64,000 nucleotides of DNA from Leuctra nigra (lineage: Eukaryota; Arthropoda; Insecta; Plecoptera; Leuctridae): positions 434,001 to 498,000 of the forward strand of contig CAKOGZ010000083.1 of assembly GCA_934045905.1 (NCBI GenBank), written 5' to 3'. Below the pieces are notes generated by a model. It saw only the letters and a list, made by a program, of their open reading frames with translations. It searched no databases and was not told the DNA's origin. Shown piece by piece: positions 1 to 10,109 of the stretch (positions within the stretch are counted from its first letter, which is position 1; the number at the start of each line of letters is the position of its first letter). The position numbers were made by a program, and so were the translations under genes.

Positions 1-305
1 TTTCTTTTTCAGCCATTTTCCTTCCAACTTGAGGTGCATAAACTTGTAAAATTTCTACTAACATTTCTTCGAAAAACAATTTCAATTTAATTAACCTCTC
101 ATTGATGTACTCTACTTGCACAACCTTGCTTTTCATTTCTTGACACAGTATAATTGCAACTCCAAATTTACATTCTTTATCACCACACCAATATATACAA
201 TAACCATCTCTCAATTCTTTATACCCTTCTCCTCTCCATTTTGTTTCACTCAAACCCAACACATGCATCTTTCTCTCTTTCATTTCATCAATCACTTGAT
301 AAATC
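1..305 (-). mobile_element. Truncated non-LTR retrotransposon (LINE): part of the endonuclease domain
   Basis: The minus strand is open without a stop from the array edge through base 1, about 100 codons, and continues out of the window. An internal Met lies at 283-281. The translation has the look of the exonuclease-endonuclease-phosphatase (APE-like) domain of LINE ORFs, which nicks target DNA for target-primed reverse transcription. Visible motifs are HVLGLSETKWRGEG, in which Glu at 247-245 matches the metal-binding catalytic Glu of APE-type nucleases; then FGVAIIL, VEYINERLIKLKL, and LQVYAPQ, in which Tyr at 40-38 matches the active-site Tyr. The 69-codon Glu-Tyr spacing fits the family. 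The N-terminal Asn motif (TWN type), expected a few dozen residues upstream, is missing, so the element is cut at the satellite junction. The later catalytic Asp/His motifs and the reverse transcriptase would lie left of base 1. The family call comes from motif recognition, not a search. The clade is not assigned. Confidence 0.82.
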
Positions 306-320
306 ACATGTAAAAAAAAA
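300..320. other. Junction between LINE fragment and satellite array
   Basis: Satellite identity begins at about 306. The first S monomer reads ACATGT followed by an A run, as in all other S monomers, but the preceding bases belong to the LINE frame instead of the usual AACATTA start. The array thus lacks only the first about 6 bp of an S monomer here. The LINE is oriented with its truncated 5' end at this point, as expected for a 5'-truncated insertion, but array expansion up to an existing LINE is equally possible. Confidence 0.75.
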
Positions 321-2494
321 TCTCCCCTCTGCCTCCTGGAGTCGCCCGACGTTGCCCGGTCAGATAATTTTATAATAAAGTTAGGTTAGGGTAGGTTAGC
401 GAAGCGAGCGAAGCGAGCGTAGCTAAACCCTTAACAAGCTTTAACCTACAGTGACAAATTATTGATGAAAACCTATCAGGATTGTGCCCTTCTGCTTCTG
501 AAGGACATAAACTAAGAAATGCGGCGTATCGGAGCGTCTGACAGAAAAAAGTGTTTCTGCACATTTTAAGCCTCTCTCCATCAACTATATGGTGTATCAT
601 TTTCAGCTCTCTAAGAGTAATAAATTCGTCACAAAGTAGGAAACAAACAAAACTTTTTCAATATGACCTACTTCTAAAGTGGCACCCCCCTGTTTTTATC
701 GAATTTTCTTGATGCCTACACAACGTTATGCCGAGAAATGTAATAAAACACTTTTCGAAAAAAAATAGGCTTATAAATAAAATTATAAAAAAGAACCCCA
801 CTCTGCCCCCTTGGAGTCGCCCGACGCTGCCCTGTCAGATTATTATATAATAAAGTTAGGTTAATACAGGTTAGCGAAGCGAGCGTAGCTGACTCATCAC
901 AAGCTTTAACCTCCATTGACTAAAAAATGGATGAAAACCTAGGAAATGAGGAAAATCTAAGGAACATTGTTAATTGTTACATTGTTACCTTTGTAGGCTA
1001 ACCTACATTGTTGGTCAATATACATTGACAAAAAAATGGATGAAAATCTATCGGGGGTCGACCCATCAGCTTCTGAATAACATGAACAGTTAATTCCGGC
1101 GAATCGGAGAGTCTGACATAAAAAAGTGTTTCTGCACTTTTTAAGCCTCTCACCATCTACTATATAGGGTAACGTTGTCAACTCTCTTAGAGTAATAGAT
1201 TCGTCACAAAGTAGGAAACAAATAAAAATATATCAATATGAGCTACTTCTAAAGTGGCACCCCCCTATTTTTATCGAATTTTCTTGAAGCCTACACAACG
1301 TTATGCCGAGAAATGAAATAAAACACTTTTCGAAAATAATAGGCTTATAAATAAAATTATAAAAAAGAACCCCACTCTCCCCCTTGGAGTCGCCCGACGC
1401 TGCCCTGTCAGATTATTATATAATAAAGTAAGGTTAATACAGGTTAGCGAATCGAGCGTAGCTGACTCATCACAAGCTTTAACCTCCATTGACTAAAAAA
1501 TGGATGAAAACCTAGGAAATGAGGAAAATCTAAGGAACATTGTTAATTGTTACATTGTTACCTTTGTAGGCTAACCTACATTGTTGGTCAATATACATTG
1601 ACAAAAAAATGGATGAAAATCTATCGGGGGTCGACCCATCAGCTTCTGAATAACATGAACAGTTAATTCCGGCGAATCGGAGAGTCTGACATAAAAAAGT
1701 GTTTCTGCACTTTTTAAGCCTCTCACCATCTACTATATAGGGTAACGTTGTCAACTCTCTTAGAGTAATAGATTCGTCACAAAGTAGGAAACAAATAAGA
1801 AAATATCAATATGAGCTACTTCTAAAGTGGCACCCCCCTATTTTTATCGAATTTTCTTGAAGCCTACACAACGTTATGCCGAGAAATGAAATAAAACACT
1901 TTTCGAAAATAATAGGCTTATAAATAAAATTATAAAAAAGAACCCCACTCTGCCCCCTTGGAGTCGCCCGACGCTGCCCTGTCAGATTATTATATAATAA
2001 AGTAAGGTTAATACAGGTTAGCGAAGCGAGCGTAGCTGACTCATCACAAGCTTTAACGTCCATTGACTAAAAAATGGATGAAAACCTAGGAAATGAAGAA
2101 AATCTAAGGAACATTGTTAATTGTTACATTGTTACCTTTGTAGGCTAACCTACATTGTTAGTCAATATACATTGACAAAAAAAATGTATGAAAATCTATC
2201 GGGGGTCGACCCATCAGCTTCTGAATAACATGAACAGTTAATTCCGGCGAATCGGAGAGTCTGACATAAAAAAGTGTTTCTGCACTTTTTAAGCCTCTCA
2301 CCATCTACTATATAGGGTAACGTTGTCAACTCTCTTAGAGTAATAGATTCGTCACAAAGTAGGAAACAAATAAAAAAATATCAATATGAGCTACTTCTAA
2401 AGTGGCACCCCCCTATTTTTATCGAATTTTCTTGAAGCCTACACAACGTTATGCCGAGAAATGAAATAAAACACTTTTCGAAAATAATAGGCTT
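306..2494. repeat. Satellite unit 1, SLLL
   Basis: S 306-772 (first about 6 bp missing), L 773-1346, L 1347-1919, L 1920-2494. The S has GCACATTTT and TAATAAATTCG like the S at 4116, plus the private TAGCTAAACCC. The second L lacks one G before its C run. The third L has AACGTCC and ATGTATG. Confidence 0.95.
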
Positions 2495-2576
2495 AACATT
2501 AACATGTAAAAAAAAATCTCCCCTCTGCCTCCTGGAGTCGCCCGACGTTGCCCGGTCAGATAATTTTATAATAAAG

Positions 2577-2596
2577 TTAGGTTAGGGTAGGTTAGC
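2577..2596. repeat. TTAGG-like telomere-type 5-mers in S (example)
   Basis: Four consecutive 5-mers read TTAGG, TTAGG, GTAGG, TTAGC. The homologous L stretch reads TTAGG (or variant), TTAAT, ACAGG, TTAGC, so the same 20-bp register is kept but eroded. TTAGG is the usual insect telomere repeat, and four units inside a satellite monomer are not a telomere. Confidence 0.7.
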
Positions 2597-2613
2597 GAAG
2601 CGAGCGAAGCGAG
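2596..2613. repeat. 9-bp GC-rich tandem unit CGAAGCGAG, two copies (example)
   Basis: S monomers normally carry two tandem copies followed by CGTAGCT; L monomers carry one. The S monomers starting at 4116, 7924, 17172 and 28616 have only one copy, which accounts for most of their 10-bp shortening. A shorter A run near the tail accounts for the rest. The unit count is a useful lineage marker. Confidence 0.9.
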
Positions 2614-2740
2614 CGTAGCTGACCCTTAACAAGCTTCAACCTACTGTGACAAAAAATTGATGAAAACCTATCAGGATTGTGCCCTTCTGCTTCTGAAGGA
2701 CATAAACTAAGAAATGCGGCGTATCGGAGCGTCTGACAGA

Positions 2741-2762
2741 AAAAAGTGTTTCTGCACTTTTT
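2741..2762. other. Conserved inverted repeat AAAAAGTG / CACTTTTT (example)
   Basis: Perfect 8-bp arms around the 6-nt loop TTTCTG, present in nearly all S and L monomers. Several lineages break an arm without compensation: CACATTTT in some S (for example 42,727-43,199), AAAAATG in L copies near 23,425 and 34,867, and TGAACTTTT near 25,056 and 36,500. The dyad is therefore conserved by homogenisation and not clearly by selection on pairing. Confidence 0.8.
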
Positions 2763-3034
2763 AAGCCTCTCTCCATCATCTATATGGTGTATCATTTTCA
2801 GCTCTCTAAGAGTAATAGATTCGTCACAAAGTAGGAAACAAACAAAACTTTTTCAATATGACCTACTTCTAAAGTGGCACCCCCCTGTTTTTATCGAATT
2901 TTCTTGATGCCTACACAACGTTATGCCGAGAAATGTAATAAAACACTTTTCGAAAAAAAATAGGCTTATAAATAAAATTATAAAAAAGAACCCCACTCTG
3001 CCCCCTTGGAGTCGCCCGACGCTGCCCTGTCAGA

Positions 3035-3048
3035 TTATTATATAATAA
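3035..3048. other. AT palindrome TTATTATATAATAA in L (example)
   Basis: Perfect 14-bp palindrome just before the TTAGG-like stretch in nearly all L. S has the shorter ATAATTTTATAATAAAG in the same place. No function is assigned. Confidence 0.7.
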
Positions 3049-3108
3049 AGTTAAGTTAATACAGGTTAGCGAAGCGAGCGTAGCTGACTCATCACAAGCT
3101 TTAACCTC

Positions 3109-3217
3109 CATTGACTTAAAAATGGATGAAAACCTAGGAAATGAGGAAAATCTAAGGAACATTGTTAATTGTTACATTGTTACCTTTGTAGGCTAACCTA
3201 CATTGTTGGTCAATATA
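3109..3217. repeat. L-specific 109-bp block flanked by direct repeats (example)
   Basis: CATTGAC followed by an A-rich stretch and ATGGATGAAAA occurs at 3109 and again at 3218, exactly 109 bp apart. S monomers have this segment once. The block holds three ACATTGTT words (3159, 3174, 3200), an AvrII site (CCTAGG) and a short inverted repeat GTAGGCTAACCTAC at 3188-3201. It could be a small insertion with duplicated flanks, or a sequence that S lost by recombination between the flanking repeats. Present in all L monomers I inspected. Confidence 0.85.
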
Positions 3218-4115
3218 CATTGACAAAAAAATGGATGAAAATCTATCGGGGGTCGACCCATCAGCTTCTGAATAACATGAACAGTTAATTCCGGCGAATC
3301 GGAGAGTCTGACATAAAAAAGTGTTTCTGCACTTTTTAAGCCTCTCACCATCTACTATATAGGGTAACGTTGTCAACTCTCTTAGAGTAATAGATTCGTC
3401 ACAAAGTAGGAAACAAATAAAAAAATATCAATATGAGCTACTTCTAAAGTGGCACCTCCCTATTTTTATCGAATTTTCTTGAAGCCTACACAACGTTATG
3501 CCGAGAAATGAAATAAAACACTTTTCGAAAAAAAATAGGCTAATAAATAAAATTATAAAAAAGAACCCCACTCTGCCCCCTTGGAGTCGCCCGACGCTGC
3601 CCTGTCAGATTATTTGTAATAAAGTTAGGTTAATACAGGTTAGCGAAGCGAGCGTAGCTGACTCATCACAAGCTTTAACCTCCATTGACTAAAAAATGGA
3701 TGAAAACCTAGGAAATGAGGAAAATCTAAGGAACATTGTTAATTGTTACATTGTTACCTTTGTAGGCTTACCTACATTGTTGGTCAATATACATTGACAA
3801 AAAAATGGATGAAAATCTATCGGGGGTCGACCCATCAGCTTCTGAATTACATGAACAGTTAATTCCGGCTAATCGGAGAGTCTGACACAAAAAAGTGTTT
3901 CTGCACTTTTTAAGCCTCTCACCATCTACTATATAGGGTAACGTTGTCAACTCTCTTAGAGTAATAGATTCGTCACAAAGTAGGAAACAAATAAAAAAAT
4001 ATCAATATGAGCTACTTCTTAAGTGGCACCCCCCTATTTTTATCGAATTTTCTTGAAGCCTACACAACGTTATGCCGAGTAATGAAATAAAACACTTTTC
4101 GAAAATAATAGGCTT

Positions 4116-6301
4116 AACATTAACATGTAAAAAAAAATCTCCCCTCTGCCTCCTGGAGTCGCCCGACGTTGCCCGGTCAGATAATTTTATAATAAAGTTA
4201 GGTTAGGGTAGGTTAGCGAAGCGAGCGTAGCTGACCCTTAACAAGCTTTAACCTACAGTGACAAAAAATTGATGAAAACCTATCAGGATTGTGCCCTTCT
4301 GCTTCTGAAGGACATAAACTAAGAAATGCGGCGTATCGGAGCGTCTGACAGAAAAAAGTGTTTCTGCACATTTTAAGCCTCTCTCCATCAACTATATGGT
4401 GTATTATTTTCAGCTCTCTAAGAGTAATAAATTCGTCACAAAGTAGGAAACAAACAAAACTTTTTCAATATGACCTACTTCTAAAGTGGCACCCCCCTGT
4501 TTTTATCGAATTTTCTTGATGCCTACACAACGTTATGCCGAGAAATGTAATAAAACACTTTTCGAAAAAAATAGGCTTATAAATAAAATTATAAAAAAGA
4601 ACCCCACTCTGCCCCCTTGGAGTCGCCCGACGCTGCCCTGTCAGATTATTATATAATAAAGTTAGGTTAATACAGGTTAGCGAAGCGAGCGTAGCTGACT
4701 CATCACAAGCTTTAACCTCCATTGACTAAAAAATGGATGAAAACCTAGGAAATGAGGAAAATCTAAGGAACATTGTTAATTGTTACATTGTTACCTTTGT
4801 AGGCTAACCTACATTGTTGGTCAATATACATTGACAAAAAAATGGATAAAAATCTATCGGGGGTCGACCCATCAGCTTCTGAATAACATGAACAGTTAAT
4901 TCCGGCGAATCGGAGAGTCTGACATAAAAAAGTGTTTCTGCACTTTTTAAGCCTCTCACCATCTACTATATAGGGTAACGTTGTCAACTCTCTTAGAGTA
5001 ATAGATTCGTCACAAAGTAGGAAACAAATAAAAAAATATCAATATGAGCTACTTCTAAAGTGGCACCCCCCTATTTTTATCGAATTTTCTTGAAGCCTAC
5101 ACAACGTTATGCCGAGAAATGAAATAAAACACTTTTCGAAAATAATAGGCTTATAAATAAAATTATAAAAAAGAACCCCACTCTGCCCCCTTGGAGTCGC
5201 CCGACGCTGCCCTGTCAGATTATTATATAATAAAGTAAGGTTAATACAGGTTAGCGAAGCGAGCGTAGCTGACTCATCACAAGCTTTAACCTCCATTGAC
5301 TAAAAAATGGATGAAAACCTAGGAAATGAGGAAAATCTAAGGAACATTGTTAATTGTTACATTGTTACCTTTGTAGGCTAACCTACATTGTTGGTCAATA
5401 TACATTGACAAAAAAATGGATGAAAATCTATCGGGGGTCGACCCATCAGCTTCTGAATAACATGAACAGTTAATTCCGGCGAATCGGAGAGTCTGACATA
5501 AAAAAGTGTTTCTGCACTTTTTAAGCCTCTCACCATCTACTATATAGGGTAACGTTGTCAACTCTCTTAGAGTAATAGATTCGTCACAAAGTAGGAAACA
5601 AATAAAAAAATATCAATATGAGCTACTTCTAAAGTGGCACCCCCCTATTTTTATCGAATTTTCTTGAAGCCTACACAACGTTATGCCGAGAAATGAAATA
5701 AAACACTTTTCGAAAATAATAGGCTTATAAATAAAATTATAAAAAAGAACCCCACTCTGCCCCCTTGGAGTCGCCCGACGCTGCCCTGTCAGATTATTAT
5801 ATAATAAAGTAAGGTTAATACAGGTTAGCGAAGCGAGCGTAGCTGACTCATCACAAGCTTTAACGTCCATTGACTAAAAAATGGATGAAAACCTAGGAAA
5901 TGAAGAAAATCTAAGGAACATTGTTAATTGTTACATTGTTACCTTTGTAGGCTAACCTACATTGTTAGTCAATATACATTGACAAAAAAAATGTATGAAA
6001 ATCTATCGGGGGTCGACCCATCAGCTTCTGAATAACATGAACAGTTAATTCCGGCGAATCGGAGAGTCTGACATAAAAAAGTGTTTCTGCACTTTTTAAG
6101 CCTCTCACCATCTACTATATAGGGTAACGTTGTCAACTCTCTTAGAGTAATAGATTCGTCACAAAGTAGGAAACAAATAAAAAAATATCAATATGAGCTA
6201 CTTCTAAAGTGGCACCCCCCTATTTTTATCGAATTTTCTTGAAGCCTACACAACGTTATGCCGAGAAATGAAATAAAACACTTTTCGAAAATAATAGGCT
6301 T
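4116..6301. repeat. Satellite unit 3, SLLL
   Basis: S 4116-4578 (463 bp, one 9-bp unit, GTATTATTTT), L 4579-5152, L 5153-5726, L 5727-6301. The first L has ATGGATAAAAATC. The third L has AACGTCC. With unit 4 it forms the second 3.8-kb copy. Confidence 0.95.
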
Positions 6302-7923
6302 AACATTAACATGTAAAAAAAAATCTCCCCTCTGCCTCCTGGAGTCGCCCGACGTTGCCCGGTCAGATAATTTTATAATAAAGTTAGGTTAGGGTAGGTT
6401 AGCGAAGCGAGCGAAGCGAGCGTAGCTGACCCTTAACAAGCTTCAACCTACTGTGACAAAAAATTGATGAAAACCTATCAGGATTGTGCCCTTCTGCTTC
6501 TGAAGGACATAAACTAAGAAATGCGGCGTATCGGAGCGTCTGACAGAAAAAAGTGTTTCTGCACTTTTTAAGCCTCTCTCCATCATCTATATGGTGTATC
6601 ATTTTCAGCTCTCTAAGAGTAATAGATTCGTCACAAAGTAGGAAACAAACAAAACTTTTTCAATATGACCTACTTCTAAAGTGGCACCCCCCTGTTTTTA
6701 TCGAATTTTCTTGATGCCTACACAACGTTATGCCGAGAAATGTAATAAAACACTTTTCGAAAAAAAATAGGCTTATAAATAAAATTATAAAAAAGAACCC
6801 CACTCTGCCCCCTTGGAGTCGCCCGACGCTGCCCTGTCAGATTATTATATAATAAAGTTAAGTTAATACAGGTAAGCGAAGCGAGCGTAGCTGACTCATC
6901 ACAAGCTTTAACCTCCATTGACTTAAAAATGGATGAAAACCTAGGAAATGAGGAAAATCTAAGGAACATTGTTAATTGTTACATTGTTACCTTTGTAGGC
7001 TAACCTACATTGTTGGTCAATATACATTGACAAAAAAATGGATGAAAATCTATCGGGGGTCGACCCATCAGCTTCTGAATAACATGAACAGTTAATTCCG
7101 GCGAATCGGAGAGTCTGACATAAAAAAGTGTTTCTGCACTTTTTAAGCCTCTCACCATCTACTATATAGGGTAACGTTGTCAACTCTCTTAGAGTAATAG
7201 ATTCGTCACAAAGTAGGAAACAAATAAAAAAATATCAATATGAGCTACTTCTAAAGTGGCACCCCCCTATTTTTATCGAATTTTCTTGAAGCCTACACAA
7301 CGTTATGCCGAGAAATGAAATAAAACACTTTTCGAAAAAAAATAGGCTAATAAATAAAATTATAAAAAAGAACCCCACTCTGCCCCCTTGGAGTCGCCCG
7401 ACGCTGCCCTGTCAGATTATTATATAATAAAGTTAGGTTAATACAGGTTAGCGAAGCGAGCGTAGCTGACTCATCACAAGCTTTAACCTCCATTGACTAA
7501 AAAATGGATGAAAACCTAGGAAATGAGGAAAATCTAAGGAACATTGTTAATTGTTACATTGTTACCTTTGTAGGCTAACCTACATTGTTGGTCAATATAC
7601 ATTGACAAAAAAATGGATGAAAATCTATCGGGGGTCGACCCATCAGCTTCTGAATAACATGAACAGTTAATTCCGGCTAATCGGAGAGTCTGACACAAAA
7701 AAGTGTTTCTGCACTTTTTAAGCCTCTCACCATCTACTATATAGGGTAACGTTGTCAACTCTCTTAGAGTAATAGATTCGTCACAAAGTAGGAAACAAAT
7801 AAAAAAATATCAATATGAGCTACTTCTTAAGTGGCACCCCCCTATTTTTATCGAATTTTCTTGAAGCCTACACAACGTTATGCCGAGTAATGAAATAAAA
7901 CACTTTTCGAAAATAATAGGCTT
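6302..7923. repeat. Satellite unit 4, SLL
   Basis: S 6302-6774, L 6775-7349, L 7350-7923. Matches unit 2 at an offset of 3,807 bp, including CTTCAACCTACTG and the GGCTA junction, but has the full-length AT palindrome. Confidence 0.95.
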
Positions 7924-10109
7924 AACATTAACATGTAAAAAAAAATCTCCCCTCTGCCTCCTGGAGTCGCCCGACGTTGCCCGGTCAGATAATTTTATAA
8001 TAAAGTTAGGTTAGGGTAGGTTAGCGAAGCGAGCGTAGCTGACCCTTAACAAGCTTTAACCTACAGTGACAAAAAATTGATGAAAACCTATCAGGATTGT
8101 GCCCTTCTGCTTCTGAAGGACATAAACTAAGAAATGCGGCGTATCGGAGCGTCTGACAGAAAAAAGTGTTTCTGCACATTTTAAGCCTCTCTCCATCAAC
8201 TATATGGTGTATTATTTTCAGCTCTCTAAGAGTAATAAATTCGTCACAAAGTAGGAAACAAACAAAACTTTTTCAATATGACCTACTTCTAAAGTGGCAC
8301 CCCCCTGTTTTTATCGAATTTTCTTGATGCCTACACAACGTTATGCCGAGAAATGTAATAAAACACTTTTCGAAAAAAATAGGCTTATAAATAAAATTAT
8401 AAAAAAGAACCCCACTCTGCCCCCTTGGAGTCGCCCGACGCTGCCCTGTCAGATTATTATATAATAAAGTTAGGTTAATACAGGTTAGCGAAGCGAGCGT
8501 AGCTGACTCATCACAAGCTTTAACCTCCATTGACTAAAAAATGGATGAAAACCTAGGAAATGAGGAAAATCTAAGGAACATTGTTAATTGTTACATTGTT
8601 ACCTTTGTAGGCTAACCTACATTGTTGGTCAATATACATTGACAAAAAAATGGATAAAAATCTATCGGGGGTCGACCCATCAGCTTCTGAATAACATGAA
8701 CAGTTAATTCCGGCGAATCGGAGAGTCTGACATAAAAAAGTGTTTCTGCACTTTTTAAGCCTCTCACCATCTACTATATAGGGTAACGTTGTCAACTCTC
8801 TTAGAGTAATAGATTCGTCACAAAGTAGGAAACAAATAAAAAAATATCAATATGAGCTACTTCTAAAGTGGCACCCCCCTATTTTTATCGAATTTTCTTG
8901 AAGCCTACACAACGTTATGCCGAGAAATGAAATAAAACACTTTTCGAAAATAATAGGCTTATAAATAAAATTATAAAAAAGAACCCCACTCTGCCCCCTT
9001 GGAGTCGCCCGACGCTGCCCTGTCAGATTATTATATAATAAAGTAAGGTTAATACAGGTTAGCGAAGCGAGCGTAGCTGACTCATCACAAGCTTTAACCT
9101 CCATTGACTAAAAAATGGATGAAAACCTAGGAAATGAGGAAAATCTAAGGAACATTGTTAATTGTTACATTGTTACCTTTGTAGGCTAACCTACATTGTT
9201 GGTCAATATACATTGACAAAAAAATGGATGAAAATCTATCGGGGGTCGACCCATCAGCTTCTGAATAACATGAACAGTTAATTCCGGCGAATCGGAGAGT
9301 CTGACATAAAAAAGTGTTTCTGCACTTTTTAAGCCTCTCACCATCTACTATATAGGGTAACGTTGTCAACTCTCTTAGAGTAATAGATTCGTCACAAAGT
9401 AGGAAACAAATAAGAAAATATCAATATGAGCTACTTCTAAAGTGGCACCCCCCTATTTTTATCGAATTTTCTTGAAGCCTACACAACGTTATGCCGAGAA
9501 ATGAAATAAAACACTTTTCGAAAATAATAGGCTTATAAATAAAATTATAAAAAAGAACCCCACTCTGCCCCCTTGGAGTCGCCCGACGCTGCCCTGTCAG
9601 ATTATTATATAATAAAGTAAGGTTAATACAGGTTAGCGAAGCGAGCGTAGCTGACTCATCACAAGCTTTAACCTCCATTGACTAAAAAATGGATGAAAAC
9701 CTAGGAAATGAAGAAAATCTAAGGAACATTGTTAATTGTTACATTGTTACCTTTGTAGGCTAACCTACATTGTTGGTCAATATACATTGACAAAAAAAAT
9801 GGATGAAAATCTATCGGGGGTCGACCCATCAGCTTCTGAATAACATGAACAGTTAATTCCGGCGAATCGGAGAGTCTGACATAAAAAAGTGTTTCTGCAC
9901 TTTTTAAGCCTCTCACCATCTACTATATAGGGTAACGTTGTCAACTCTCTTAGAGTAATAGATTCGTCACAAAGTAGGAAACAAATAAAAAAATATCAAT
10001 ATGAGCTACTTCTAAAGTGGCACCCCCCTATTTTTATCGAATTTTCTTGAAGCCTACACAACGTTATGCCGAGAAATGAAATAAAACACTTTTCGAAAAT
10101 AATAGGCTT
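7924..10109. repeat. Satellite unit 5, SLLL
   Basis: S 7924-8386 (one 9-bp unit), L 8387-8960, L 8961-9534, L 9535-10109. Matches unit 3 at an offset of 3,808 bp, except that AACGTCC in the last L pair reads AACCTCC here. Confidence 0.95.

Larger units (their letters stand above)
2495..2967. repeat. Representative S monomer (473 bp)
   Basis: Type example of the short family. It starts AACATTAACATG then a run of nine A, has TCGCCCGACGTTGCCCGG (L has CGACGCTGCCC), the TTAGG-like stretch at 2577-2596, two copies of a 9-bp unit at 2596-2613, the hairpin at 2741-2762, CTTGATGCC where most L have CTTGAAGCC, and ends AATAGGCTT. It lacks the 109-bp block of L. This copy has private changes (CTTCAACCTACTG) shared only with the S at 6302. 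Confidence 0.95.
2968..3542. repeat. Representative L monomer (575 bp)
   Basis: Type example of the long family. It starts ATAAATAAAATTATAAAAAAG, has the core GAGTCGCCCGACGCTGCCC, a 14-bp perfect palindrome at 3035-3048, one copy of the 9-bp GC-rich unit, the L-specific 109-bp block at 3109-3217, the palindrome GGGTCGACCC at 3250-3259 and the same dyad and tail as S. This copy has GTTAAGTTAATAC and GACTTAAAAATGG, which mark one L subtype that directly follows an S. Confidence 0.95.
306..4115. repeat. 3.8-kb higher-order unit, copy 1 (SLLL+SLL)
   Basis: Units 1 and 2. The same order with matching private variants recurs at 4116-7923 (offset 3,807 bp), and its first half recurs again at 7924-10109. 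Unit 1 keeps two 9-bp GC-rich units in its S where the later copies have one. Confidence 0.85.
2495..4115. repeat. Satellite unit 2, SLL
   Basis: S 2495-2967, L 2968-3542, L 3543-4115. The second L begins after GGCTA (not GGCTT) and has TTATTTGTAATAAAG, 1 bp shorter than usual, which destroys the AT palindrome. Same lineage as unit 4. Confidence 0.95.
4116..7923. repeat. 3.8-kb higher-order unit, copy 2
   Basis: Units 3 and 4 (3,808 bp). Shares CTTCAACCTACTG, the GGCTA junction and AACGTCC with copy 1, and ATGGATAAAAATC with unit 5. Sequence of this type reappears at about 14.9-18.1 kb at an offset of 9,248 bp. Confidence 0.88.

Noticed and set aside
116..375. Plus-strand reading frames at the left edge (65 and 73 codons)
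   Set aside because: They lie opposite the LINE endonuclease frame on the minus strand, have low-complexity composition, and the second runs into the satellite.
2577..2596. Telomere sequence
   Set aside because: Only four degenerate TTAGG-like units per monomer, embedded in longer unrelated sequence. Not a terminal telomere tract.
3230..3275. Possible hammerhead ribozyme on the minus strand of L (CTGATG followed by a GGGTCGACCC stem)
   Set aside because: The core reads CTGATGG instead of CTGATGA, and the expected GAAA after stem II is absent (GATA). S monomers have no equivalent. A covariance-model search would settle it.
3225..3320. Possible CENP-B box near ATTCGCCGGAATTAACT (reverse strand of L)
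   Set aside because: It matches the TTCG start and the internal A of the CENP-B box consensus but has TAAC where CGGG is required.
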